This document shows positions 25,969 through 34,305 of a DNA stretch of 64,000 nt, one piece after another. Source of the stretch: an uncultured Caldimonas sp. (GTDB lineage Bacteria > Pseudomonadota > Gammaproteobacteria > Burkholderiales > Burkholderiaceae); NCBI RefSeq assembly GCF_946480305.1, contig NZ_CAMLJQ010000007.1, forward strand, positions 116,040 to 180,039, written 5' to 3'. Both the position numbers and the translations under genes were made by a program. Positions within the stretch are counted from its first letter, which is position 1. Every line of letters begins with the position of its first letter. The notes beneath the pieces are model-generated. The model was not told the origin of the DNA. It was given only the letters and a program-made list of their open reading frames with translations, and made no database searches.

Positions 25969-27268
25969 CGCGTCTCGTCCGCGTCCTGGCCCGGTGCATG
26001 ACGCCGCGCAGCAGCGGGCGATCGGTTGTTGGGCGCTGCAGTTCACGCCTCGCGTGGTGCTGCTCGACGAGGCCGTGCTGATGGAGGTGCAGCCCAGCCT
26101 GCGCTTGTTCGGTGGGGCCCGGGCCTTGTGCGGCCGCGTGGCCCGGGAAGCACGCGATCTGGGGTGTACAGCGATGGCGCGAGCCCCCACGGCCTTGGCC
26201 GCGCTCGCCTTTGCGCGAGTTTCGCCACCCACTTCGCGCGTACCCTGGCGGCAGCGCCTGGAGGCGCTGCCGCTTGCTGCGTTGAGCGCCACGGCCGAGC
26301 ACGAAGCCCTGCTGGAGCGCCTCGGCTGCCGCACGCTGGGCCAGGTGCGGGCGCTGCCGCGGCCGGGCCTGAGCCGGCGCTGCGGCGCGGCACTCGTCGA
26401 GGCGCTCGACCAGGCCTATGGCGAGCGCCCGGAGAGCTTCGACTGGCTGGCGCTGCCCGAAACCTTCGAGGCCCGCCTCGAACTGCCTGGTCGAGTGGAG
26501 GACGCAGGCGCGCTGATGTTCGGTGCACGTCGGCTGCTGTTGCAGATGTGCGGCTGGCTGGCCGCCCGTCACGCGGGCGTGCGGTGCTTCGTGCTGCAGT
26601 GGCGGCACGACTTCCACCGCCCGGGTGTCGACGATGCCGGCGAACTGGAAGTGCGCGTGGCCGAACCGACGCGCGCGCCGGAGCATCTGTGCCGATTGCT
26701 GGCCGAGTTGCTGGGGCATGTGCAATTGGCGGGACCGGTCGGTGAGCTGCGGGTGCAGGCAGACGAAGTCGAGCCGCTCACCCCTGAAAGCCGAGGCCTG
26801 GCGCTGGAGGCCACCCGGACGGTGCGGGAAGGCGAATCGCTCGCGCAACTGCTGGAGCGCCTGTCTGCCCGTATTGGCGCGGACAAGGTGCGGCGCCCCG
26901 TGTTGTGCTCGGATCACCGCCCGGAAGCCATGCAGCGGTGGGTGCCGGCCGCCGAATGGGTGCCGGAAGGTCGAGCAGTCGGCACGCCGGCGATGCCGAC
27001 AGGCCTGCCGCAGCCCGGTTGGCTGCTGGCCGAGCCGCTGCCGCTACCGATGGGCCAGAACCGTCCGCATCACCACGGCCCGCTGCAACTGCTGGCCGGG
27101 CCGCATCGTGTGGAGGCAGGCTGGTGGGCAGTGCAGCCTGGCAGGCCGGGGCGTGTGGCGCGCGACTACTTCGTGGCCTTCAACGAGCGCGCCGGGCTGC
27201 TGTGGATCTACCGCGAGCGTGTGCCGACCGGGGCGGCAGGGTGGTTCCTGCAAGGTGTGTTCGGGTGA
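25919..27268 (+). CDS. imuB: ImuB, Y-family polymerase-like mutasome protein
   Basis: 449 aa related to Y-family DNA polymerases. Palm-like region FTPRVVLLDEAVLMEVQPSLRLFGG at about residues 41-65, then thumb-like GCRTLGQVRALPRPGLSRRCG and a little-finger domain. ImuB homologues lack the catalytic acidic residues and act as the hub binding the beta clamp and DnaE2. Here the canonical YxSxDE-type palm signature is not seen, in line with that. The ATG at 25919 is preceded by AGGAG. It overlaps imuA by 50 bp and is separated from dnaE2 by 12 bp. Confidence 0.88.
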   Translation: MSYWLALITPPCPSPADASRPRPGPVHDAAQQRAIGCWALQFTPRVVLLDEAVLMEVQPSLRLFGGARALCGRVAREARDLGCTAMARAPTALAALAFARVSPPTSRVPWRQRLEALPLAALSATAEHEALLERLGCRTLGQVRALPRPGLSRRCGAALVEALDQAYGERPESFDWLALPETFEARLELPGRVEDAGALMFGARRLLLQMCGWLAARHAGVRCFVLQWRHDFHRPGVDDAGELEVRVAEPTRAPEHLCRLLAELLGHVQLAGPVGELRVQADEVEPLTPESRGLALEATRTVREGESLAQLLERLSARIGADKVRRPVLCSDHRPEAMQRWVPAAEWVPEGRAVGTPAMPTGLPQPGWLLAEPLPLPMGQNRPHHHGPLQLLAGPHRVEAGWWAVQPGRPGRVARDYFVAFNERAGLLWIYRERVPTGAAGWFLQGVFG

Positions 27269-27280
27269 GGCCGGGCCGCG

Positions 27281-30200
27281 ATGAATGCCTTCCTGCCGGC
27301 ATATGCCGAGCTGCACTGCCTCTCCAACTTCAGCTTCCAGCGCGGCGCATCGCACCCGGGCGAACTGGTGCGGCGGGCGCATGAACTGGGCTACACGGCG
27401 CTGGCGATCACCGACGAATGCTCGCTGGCGGGCGTCGTGCGCGCCTACCAGGAATGGCTCGACCTGCACGAAGAAGCGAAGGAGCAGGGCGCGTCGCCTC
27501 CCGTACCGAAGCTGGTGATCGGCAGCGAGTTCCGCGTCGAGGCGCCTACGCCCTTCCGGCTCGTCGTGCTGGCGAAAACCCGGGAGGGCTACGGCAACCT
27601 GAGCGAATTCATCACGCGCCTGCGTCGCGCCAGCACGAAAAAGGGCACCTACCGCCTGACGTGGCAGCAGATCCTGCCGCAGCGCCTGCGCGAATGTTTC
27701 GTGCTGCTGGTGCCCGACCGCCAGGCCAGCTTCGACGCCGTGTTCGCACAGGCGCAATGGCTGCGCAAGGCATTCGGCGACGACGGCCGGCTGGCGGTGG
27801 AGTTGCTGCGCGATCTGGACGACCACGCATGGCTGCACAAGCTGCGCGAGGCGAGCCGGCTCACCGGTGCAGCGCTGGTGGCAGCGGGCGACGTGCACAT
27901 GCACGTGCGCTCGCGCAAGCCGCTGCAGGACGTGCTCACCGCCATCAAGCTCGGCTGCCCGGTGAGCGAATGCGGCACGGCCTTGCAGCCCAACGCCGAG
28001 CGGCACCTGCGCACGCGGCTGCGCCTGGCGCAGCTCTATCCGGCCGATCTGCTGCAGGCCTCGGTGGCCCTTGCCGATGACTGCTCCTTCAGCCTGGGCG
28101 AACTTGCCTATGAATACCCCGAGGAAGTGGTGCCGCCCGGCGAAACAGCCGCCAGCTACCTGCGCCGCGTGACGTATGAAGGTGCGCAGCACCGGTTCCC
28201 GAGCGGTGTGCCGGACAAGGTGCGCAACCTGATCGAGAAGGAGCTGCGCATCATCGGCGAGAAAGGCTACGAAAAATACTTCCTCACGGTGTTCGACATC
28301 GTGCGCTTCGCTCGCGACAAGAACATCCTTTGCCAGGGCCGCGGCTCGGCGGCCAACTCGGCCGTCTGCTACTGCCTGCACATCACCGAGATCGATCCGG
28401 CGCGCAGCGACACGCTGTTCGAGCGCTTCATCAGCAAGGAGCGCGACGAGCCGCCGGACATCGACGTCGACTTCGAGCACCAGCGCCGCGAAGAAGTGAT
28501 CCAGCACCTCTACCAGAAGTACGGCCGCGAGCGCACCGCACTCACCGCCACGGTGATCTGCTACCGCTCGCGCAGCGCGATCCGAGACGTGGGCAAGGCA
28601 CTCGGCTTCGACGACGTGCAGATCGATGCGCTGGCAAAAAGCCACCACTGGTGGGACAGCCTCGCGGTGATGTCTTCGCGCCTGGCCGAGCTGGGGCTGG
28701 ACGTGAACGACGCCCGCATCCAGCAATGGATCGCGTTGACGCTGCAGTTGAAGGGCTTTCCGCGCCACCTGAGCCAGCACACCGGCGGCTTCGTGATCGC
28801 CAAGGGCAAGTTGAGCCGCATCGTGCCGATCGAGAACGCCGCGATGGAAAACCGCACGGTGATCGAGTGGGACAAGGACGACCTCGACACCTTGCGGCTG
28901 ATGAAGGTCGACGTGCTCGCGCTCGGCATGCTCAGCGCCTTGCGACGCGCGCTGGAGTTCATCGCGCAGCGGCGCGGTCACCCGTTCCGGCTGCAGGACG
29001 TGCCGGACAAGGACGCGGCCACCTTCGAGATGATCTGCAAGGCCGACACGATCGGCGTGTTCCAGATCGAAAGCCGTGCGCAACAGAGCATGCTGCCGCG
29101 GCTGAAGCCGCGCAGGTTCTACGACCTGGTCGTCGAGGTGGCCATCGTGCGCCCCGGGCCGATCCAGGGTGGCATGGTGCATCCGTACCTCAAGCGGCGC
29201 GAAAAGGAAGCCGAGCGCCAGAGCCAGGGGCTGCCTCCCACGGTGATCGAAGACAAGCGCCTGCGGGATGCCCTCGGCCGCACGCTCGGTGTGCCCATCT
29301 TTCAGGAGCAGGTGATGCAGCTGTGCATGCTGTGCGCCGACTTCACGCCGGGCGAAGCCGACAAGCTGCGTCGTGCGATGGCCGCGTGGAAGCGCCACGG
29401 CGATGTGCGGCCCTTCCACCAGAAGATCATTGCCGGCATGACGAAGAACGGCTACTCGCAGGAGTTCGCCGAATCGATCTGCAAGCAGATCGAGGGCTTT
29501 GGCGAATACGGTTTTCCGGAAAGCCACGCTGCGTCGTTCGCGCTGCTCGCCTATGACAGCAGCTGGATGAAGTGCCACGAGCCGGCCGCCTTCCTGGCGG
29601 CAATGCTCAATTCGCAGCCGATGGGGTTTTATTCGCCCAGTCAGTTGGTGCAGGACGCCAGGCGGCACGGCATCGAGGTGCGGCCGGTCGACGTGCAGTA
29701 CAGCGGCGTGGAAGCGCGTTTCGAAGACCTGGAGCAGACGCCGCGGGAACAGCAGCCGCCGGTGCGGCTGGGGCTGAAGCTCGTCAAGGGGCTGCCGGAG
29801 GACGTGGCACAACGCATCGAACAGGCGCGTCTGGCGGGCCCCTTCGAGAGCGTGCAGGACCTCGCGCGTCGCGCGCAACTCGACCCGGCCGACCTGAAGC
29901 GCCTGGCAGGTGCCGACGCCCTGCGCAGCGTCGCGGGCCACCGCCGCCAGCAGGTCTGGGAGGCTGCGGCATGGCAGCCGGCACCCGAGTTGCTCAAAGA
30001 CGCGCCGATCGACGAGCCGCAACTCGAACTGCTGCCTGCGCCCGAAGGCGAGGAGGTCCTGTTCGACTACAGCGCGCTGAAGCTCACGCTGCGCAGCCAC
30101 CCGCTGAAGCTGCTGCGGCCGGTGCTGGCCAAGCGCCGGCTGTCGACGGCCGACGCCCTGCAGGCCATGCCGACCGGTCGGCTGGCCCGTGCGTGCGGCA

Positions 30201-30460
30201 TCGTCACGATGCGACAGCAGCCCGCCACCGCCAAGGGCACGATCTTCGTCTCGCTCGAAGACGAAACCGGTGCCGTCAACGTGATCGTCTGGCAGAGCGT
30301 GCGCGAACGGCAACGGCGCGCGCTGCTCGAATCACGGCTGCTGGCGGTGTCGGGCGTGTGGCAGAAGCAGAACGGCGTGTGCCACCTGATCGCGCACCAT
30401 CTCGAAGACCTGACGCCCTTGCTCGGACGCCTGGGCACCTCCAGCCGGGACTTTCACTGA
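27281..30460 (+). CDS. dnaE2: Error-prone DNA polymerase III alpha subunit DnaE2
   Basis: 1059 aa C-family polymerase used for translesion synthesis and induced mutagenesis. An N-terminal PHP domain begins AELHCLSNFSFQRGASHP. The polymerase core contains CQGRGSAANSAVCY and the catalytic PDIDVDFEHQRRE, then GVFQIESRAQQSML and the (HhH)2 region. A C-terminal OB domain ends the protein. It is shorter than the replicative DnaE1 (about 1150-1180 aa) and lacks its clamp and tau-binding tail. Third gene of the LexA-controlled cassette. Its stop overlaps the end of a convergent VOC gene by 7 bp. Confidence 0.96.
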   Translation: MNAFLPAYAELHCLSNFSFQRGASHPGELVRRAHELGYTALAITDECSLAGVVRAYQEWLDLHEEAKEQGASPPVPKLVIGSEFRVEAPTPFRLVVLAKTREGYGNLSEFITRLRRASTKKGTYRLTWQQILPQRLRECFVLLVPDRQASFDAVFAQAQWLRKAFGDDGRLAVELLRDLDDHAWLHKLREASRLTGAALVAAGDVHMHVRSRKPLQDVLTAIKLGCPVSECGTALQPNAERHLRTRLRLAQLYPADLLQASVALADDCSFSLGELAYEYPEEVVPPGETAASYLRRVTYEGAQHRFPSGVPDKVRNLIEKELRIIGEKGYEKYFLTVFDIVRFARDKNILCQGRGSAANSAVCYCLHITEIDPARSDTLFERFISKERDEPPDIDVDFEHQRREEVIQHLYQKYGRERTALTATVICYRSRSAIRDVGKALGFDDVQIDALAKSHHWWDSLAVMSSRLAELGLDVNDARIQQWIALTLQLKGFPRHLSQHTGGFVIAKGKLSRIVPIENAAMENRTVIEWDKDDLDTLRLMKVDVLALGMLSALRRALEFIAQRRGHPFRLQDVPDKDAATFEMICKADTIGVFQIESRAQQSMLPRLKPRRFYDLVVEVAIVRPGPIQGGMVHPYLKRREKEAERQSQGLPPTVIEDKRLRDALGRTLGVPIFQEQVMQLCMLCADFTPGEADKLRRAMAAWKRHGDVRPFHQKIIAGMTKNGYSQEFAESICKQIEGFGEYGFPESHAASFALLAYDSSWMKCHEPAAFLAAMLNSQPMGFYSPSQLVQDARRHGIEVRPVDVQYSGVEARFEDLEQTPREQQPPVRLGLKLVKGLPEDVAQRIEQARLAGPFESVQDLARRAQLDPADLKRLAGADALRSVAGHRRQQVWEAAAWQPAPELLKDAPIDEPQLELLPAPEGEEVLFDYSALKLTLRSHPLKLLRPVLAKRRLSTADALQAMPTGRLARACGIVTMRQQPATAKGTIFVSLEDETGAVNVIVWQSVRERQRRALLESRLLAVSGVWQKQNGVCHLIAHHLEDLTPLLGRLGTSSRDFH

Positions 30461-30888
30461 GGCGCCCAGGGATCGTAGGTGCCGACGTTCCACAGTCGGC
30501 CTTCGAGGTCGCGGCAGGTGAAGCCGCGGCCGCCGTAGTCCTCGTCCTTGATCTCGATGATGATCTGCGCGCCGGCATCGACGGCGCGTCGGTACACCGC
30601 GTCGGCATCGTTGACCACGAGGTAGGGGCTTTGCGTCTCGACGCCGCCGACTTGGTCGGGCAGGTTCACCAGGTCGCCGTACTCCGATTCCTGGTCGGCC
30701 GAGGCGATCATCACCATGCCGTTGCCGAAGCTCAATTGCGCATGGGCGATGCCGCCGGTGTCGTTGGGCACGACGAGATGGCGCTCGAAGCCGAACACTT
30801 CGCACAGCCAGTCGATCGCGGCCGGTGCCTCGCGATAACGCAGGCACGGGATCACGGTGGCGCGGGTGTTCTTCGCGGTCGGGTTCAT
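30454..30888 (-). CDS. VOC family (glyoxalase/bleomycin resistance-like) protein
   Basis: 144 aa with the two beta-alpha-beta-beta-beta modules of the vicinal oxygen chelate fold. Its opening PCLRYREAPAAIDWLCEVFGFE and closing DYGGRGFTCRDLEGRLWNVGTY are typical of the YhdX/PhnB-like group annotated as glyoxalases. Metal ligands are not certain: the usual first His is replaced in the opening strand. The substrate is unknown. The gene converges on dnaE2 with a 7-bp overlap, and its 143-bp upstream gap is shared with pyrC. Confidence 0.8.
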   Translation of the reverse strand: MNPTAKNTRATVIPCLRYREAPAAIDWLCEVFGFERHLVVPNDTGGIAHAQLSFGNGMVMIASADQESEYGDLVNLPDQVGGVETQSPYLVVNDADAVYRRAVDAGAQIIIEIKDEDYGGRGFTCRDLEGRLWNVGTYDPWAPQ

Positions 30889-31031
30889 GGCAGTCTCTCC
30901 CAGACGTTCCTAAAGACAGTGGTGAAGCGGTGTCGCGGCAAAACGCGCGAGGATAGAGCTTGCGCCCTCCTGCCGGCCGGCAATGTGTTGCCAGTGATTT
31001 CCCCGGCGCCGTGGTGGGACAATCTCGCCCC

Positions 31032-32066
31032 ATGACGACCCCGACGCTCACCCTGACCCGACCCGACGACTGGCATCTGCACGTGCGTGACGGCGCCGCG
31101 ATGCAAGCCGTCGTGCCCGACACCGCCCGCCAGTTCGGCCGCGCGATCATCATGCCCAACCTGCGCCCGCCGGTGACCACGGCCGAGCAGGCCGTCGCCT
31201 ACCGCGAGCGCATCCTTGCTGCGGTGCCGACCGGCGTGAGCTTCGAGCCCCTGATGACGCTCTACCTCACCGACAACCTGCCGCCCGACGAGATCGCCCG
31301 GGCCAAGGCGGCGGGGGTGGTGGCCGTCAAGCTCTACCCGGCCGGGGCCACGACCAACAGCGATGCCGGCGTGACCGACCTGCGCAACACCTACAAGACG
31401 CTCGAAGCGATGCAGCAGCACGGCCTGTTGCTGCTGGTGCACGGCGAAGTGACCGACTCCGAGATCGACATCTTCGACCGCGAGAAGGCCTTCATCGACA
31501 CCAAGCTGATTCCGCTGCGCCGCGACTTCCCCGAGCTGAAGATCGTCTTCGAGCACATCACGACGAAGGACGCCGCGCAGTACGTCACCGAGGCCGATGC
31601 AAAGGTGGGCGCCACCATCACCGCGCACCACCTGCTCTACAACCGCAACGCCATCTTCACCGGCGGCATCCGCCCGCACTACTACTGCCTGCCCGTGCTC
31701 AAGCGCGAGGAACACCGGCGGGCGCTGGTCGCCGCCGCCACCTCCGGCAGCCCGAAGTTCTTCCTCGGCACCGACAGCGCACCGCACCCGGCGCACCTGA
31801 AGGAGCACGCGACGGGTTGCGCCGGCTGCTACACCGCGCATGCGGCGATCGAGTTGTATGCAGAGGCCTTCGAGGCTGCCGGCGCGCTCGACAAGCTCGA
31901 AGGCTTTGCAAGCTTCTTCGGTGCCGACTTCTACGGCCTGCCGCGCAACACCGGCACCATCACGTTGAAGCGCGAGAGCTGGACGCCGCCCGAAAGCGTG
32001 CCGTTCGGCGAAGCGCAACTGAAGCCGCTGCGCGGCGGGGAGACGCTGGCATGGAGGCTCGCATGA
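31032..32066 (+). CDS. pyrC: Dihydroorotase, type II (active form)
   Basis: 344 aa. It cyclises carbamoyl-aspartate to dihydroorotate in pyrimidine synthesis. The dinuclear zinc ligands are present: HLHVRDG at residues 14-20, the carboxylated Lys in VKLYPAG, the His in [15 protein letters not shown] and HHLLYNRNA, and Asp in LGTDSAPH. The length fits the proteobacterial type II enzyme. It complements the His-less homologue beside pyrB. Four-base overlap with the following NYN gene suggests coupled translation. No convincing promoter could be assigned in the 143-bp upstream gap. Confidence 0.96.
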   Translation: MTTPTLTLTRPDDWHLHVRDGAAMQAVVPDTARQFGRAIIMPNLRPPVTTAEQAVAYRERILAAVPTGVSFEPLMTLYLTDNLPPDEIARAKAAGVVAVKLYPAGATTNSDAGVTDLRNTYKTLEAMQQHGLLLLVHGEVTDSEIDIFDREKAFIDTKLIPLRRDFPELKIVFEHITTKDAAQYVTEADAKVGATITAHHLLYNRNAIFTGGIRPHYYCLPVLKREEHRRALVAAATSGSPKFFLGTDSAPHPAHLKEHATGCAGCYTAHAAIELYAEAFEAAGALDKLEGFASFFGADFYGLPRNTGTITLKRESWTPPESVPFGEAQLKPLRGGETLAWRLA

Positions 32067-32878
32067 ACATGGCTGGCGGCGCTGCGCCGCGTGTGATGCT
32101 GCTGGTCGATGCCGACAACGTGTCGGTCGACGTGATCCAGCAGGCCTTCGACCTCGTGATGCAACGCCACGGCGCCATCCACGTGCGGCGTGCCTATTGC
32201 ACGCCCGAGTCGGCGCTCAAGCACGTCAAGCTGTTCAAGAGCCTGTCGATGAAGCCGATGGTCAACCTGTCGGTCGGCAAGAATTGCACCGACATCGCGC
32301 TGGCGATCGATGCGGTCGACCTGGCGACTGCCGAGCGACCGGATGTGGTGGTCATCGTGTCGTCGGACTCCGACTTCGCGCCGCTCGTGATCCGCCTGCG
32401 CGAAAAGGGCTGTCGCGTCGAAGGCATCGGCCAGGCCGGCAAGACGGGCGAGGACGCCACCGGGGTGTACGACGACTTCGTCGACATCGCGCATCGCAAG
32501 CCGGCGGCCCGAACCACCACCAGGCGCGCCACGGCAGCCGCGCCTGCCGTTGTTGCACCACCGGTGGCCGCGGCCCCGGCGTCGCGCAAGCGGCCGGCAA
32601 GGAAGCAGGCGCGAGCCGCACAAGCGCCGGCCGAAGCCGCCGCGCCTGCCGTGCCCCCACTGCCCGAGGGTGTCCGGCAGATCCTCGACGCCGTGCCCGA
32701 GTTGCGCGATGGTGCCAAGGTCGAACTGAACGTTGCCGGCGAACGCCTGCGAGCCGCCAAGCTGCTGACGCGCAACGCGCCGTCCACGCGGCTGTTCAAG
32801 AAGTACGCCGAGTGCTTCGAGCTGACGCCGGAAAAGCAGCCGAACAAGGTGCAATACCGCGCGCCGGGAGCGTTCTGA
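32063..32878 (+). CDS. NYN-domain (PIN-like) nuclease-family protein
   Basis: 271 aa. Residues about 10-140 form a NYN/LabA-like PIN domain with the acidic residues expected for a metal-dependent RNase: [15 protein letters not shown] and [10 protein letters not shown] low-complexity Ala/Pro/Arg linker (about 155-205) leads to a C-terminal domain resembling OST-HTH/LOTUS RNA-binding modules ([20 protein letters not shown]). The likely role is RNA binding or processing, inferred from domains only. It overlaps the pyrC stop by 4 bp. Its stop codon touches a 161-bp palindrome. Confidence 0.82.
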   Translation: MNMAGGAAPRVMLLVDADNVSVDVIQQAFDLVMQRHGAIHVRRAYCTPESALKHVKLFKSLSMKPMVNLSVGKNCTDIALAIDAVDLATAERPDVVVIVSSDSDFAPLVIRLREKGCRVEGIGQAGKTGEDATGVYDDFVDIAHRKPAARTTTRRATAAAPAVVAPPVAAAPASRKRPARKQARAAQAPAEAAAPAVPPLPEGVRQILDAVPELRDGAKVELNVAGERLRAAKLLTRNAPSTRLFKKYAECFELTPEKQPNKVQYRAPGAF

Positions 32879-33038
32879 GAAGCTGTGAACGAGTCGGACA
32901 CACCCGCTCGAGCCGCCCAAACGGAGCCACTGGGCGTTGCAAATGCTCGCCATAGCACGAGCTATGGCTGTGCTTTGCGCTTTCATTGGCCCCATTTAGG
33001 CGGCCCGCTCGGGCGCGCCGGATTCATTCACAGCTTCT
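32878..33038. repeat. 161-bp imperfect palindrome (REP/MITE-like element)
   Basis: The outer arms AGAAGCTGTGAA (32878-32889) and TTCACAGCTTCT (33027-33038) are exact complements. The centre GCCATAGC-ACGA-GCTATGGC (32949-32968) is a perfect hairpin, and both have the same midpoint near 32958. The regions between pair imperfectly. The whole gap between the NYN gene and the DUF3025 gene is thus one large hairpin. It has no coding capacity. Its function could be transcript termination, mRNA stability or a dispersed repeat. Whether copies occur elsewhere cannot be seen from this window. Confidence 0.85.
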
Positions 33039-33043
33039 GACGC

Positions 33044-33814
33044 GTGTTGGCTCCGCTGCAGACGCTGCGCGCCTGGACCGAACACCCGCCGCCGTGGTGG
33101 ACGGGCTGGCAGGAAGTCGGTGCCAGGGTGGCAGACCTTGGCGGGGTCGAATGCGTCGCCGATGCACTGAATGCCGCACTGGCGCCGCACGCCGTCAGGC
33201 TGGCCGCGGGGCCATTGCGGTTCGTGCCGCAGTCCGCGTTGCCCGAAGGCGAAGCCTACGAGGCTTTCATTCATCGCACCGCCTGCGTCCCCACGCGCGA
33301 CAACCTGCACGACCTGTTCAACGGCCTGATGTGGTTGGCCCGGCCGGCGCTGAAGCGTCGACTGAACGAGTTGCAGGCGCAAGCCATCGCCCGAGCCGGC
33401 GTGAGCGCCGTGCGGGGGCCGTTGCGTGATGCACTGACCTTGTTCGACGAAAACGCCGCCCTGCTGCAAGCGCCGGCACCATTGGTCGATGCCCTGCGCG
33501 AGAGGCGCTGGCACGAACTGTTCATCACGCTGCGCCCGTTGTGGCGGGAGGCGCGCCTCGAACTGTTCGGCCATGCGCTGCTCGAAAAGCTGGCGCAGCC
33601 CTACAAGAGCATCACCGCCCACGTGTACCTCGTGCCACCCGATGCGCCCGGCGACCTCGGCCTGCAGCCCGGCCACCTCGTGCCCAAGCCCTTCCTGCCG
33701 CTGCCGGTGCTGGGCGTGCCGGGCTGGTGGCCGGCGAACGAAGACCCGTCGTTCTATGACGATGCGGAGGTGTTCCGGCCCCTGCCGGGCAGGAAATCCG
33801 GGCAGGCCGGATAA
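33044..33814 (+). CDS. DUF3025 domain protein
   Basis: 256 aa soluble protein of the DUF3025 family. Recognisable segments are the core VPTRDNLHDLFNGLMWLARPALKRRLNELQ region (residues about 83-112), the FDENAALL segment and ALLEKLAQPYKSITAHVYLV. The function is unknown. The conserved His, Asp and Glu residues resemble a metal site, but no activity is established. The start is a GTG at 33044 directly after the palindrome; a TTG follows at once. The rnpB gene begins 7 bp after its stop. Confidence 0.75.
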   Translation: MLAPLQTLRAWTEHPPPWWTGWQEVGARVADLGGVECVADALNAALAPHAVRLAAGPLRFVPQSALPEGEAYEAFIHRTACVPTRDNLHDLFNGLMWLARPALKRRLNELQAQAIARAGVSAVRGPLRDALTLFDENAALLQAPAPLVDALRERRWHELFITLRPLWREARLELFGHALLEKLAQPYKSITAHVYLVPPDAPGDLGLQPGHLVPKPFLPLPVLGVPGWWPANEDPSFYDDAEVFRPLPGRKSGQAG

Positions 33815-33821
33815 TTGCCAT

Positions 33822-34253
33822 GTGAAGCAAGCCAGACCGTCGCTGGTGCATGTGCCGAAAGGCCGCACTGGAGGAAGGTCCGGACTGCACAGGGCAGCGT
33901 AGCAGGTAACACCTGTCCGCCGCGAGGCGAGGATCAGAGCAACAGAGACGAGTCGGGTTGGGGTTGTCCCACCCGGGTGTTCAGCGGGCCGGCGCAAGCC
34001 GGCGCTCCTGCGCAAGCAGGAGTCCGCGCGCAAGCGCGGACAGAGCTGCCACCCGGGCTGGGGCATCAAGCCCCAGCCCGGGTGAAACGGGCAATCTCTA
34101 CGCGCAGCAATACCAAGTAGGTGGACGACGAGGCGGCCCGCTGAGTCCACGGGTAGGTAGCACCGAGCCGTTCCCGCGAGGGGCGGCCCAGAGGAATGGC
34201 GGTCACGGCGGGGCAACCCGCCGCACAGAATCCGGCCTATCGGCTCGCTTCAC
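33822..34253 (+). ncRNA. rnpB: RNase P RNA (type A) with an enlarged hairpin segment
   Basis: The RNA subunit of ribonuclease P, which trims the 5' leader of pre-tRNAs. The ends pair as helix P1: GTGAAGC (33822-33828) with GCTTCAC (34247-34253). The conserved core is visible as GAGGAAGGTCCGGACT near 33872, ACAGGGCAG, the AACAGAGACGAG segment and the 3' GAGGAATGGCGGTCAC and ACAGAATCCGG. At about 432 nt it is some 55 longer than the E. coli RNA. The extra length lies at about 33960-34085 and includes three consecutive GCAA-loop hairpins and a 14-15 bp hairpin. The T-rich sequence after the 3' end may terminate it. Confidence 0.92.
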
Positions 34254-34305
34254 TTTTATTTCCTCCTGGCACCCTTGGCGGGCGACAAGAACAACCGTTG
34301 CATCG

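Noticed and set aside
27044..30313. A 1089-codon open frame on the minus strand opposite imuB and dnaE2
   Set aside because: It is the antisense shadow of a high-GC gene: the peptide is His/Arg/Leu-rich without any domain, while the plus strand gives an unmistakable DnaE2 with catalytic motifs.
33988..34041. CRISPR-like spaced repeats in the run of GCAA hairpins
   Set aside because: The stems differ in sequence, there are no spacers, and the segment is inside the RNase P RNA.
33958..34305. N-terminal extension of the MFS transporter through the rnpB region
   Set aside because: The sequence matches RNase P RNA with its end pairing and core motifs. The transporter start at 34306 gives the family N-terminus.
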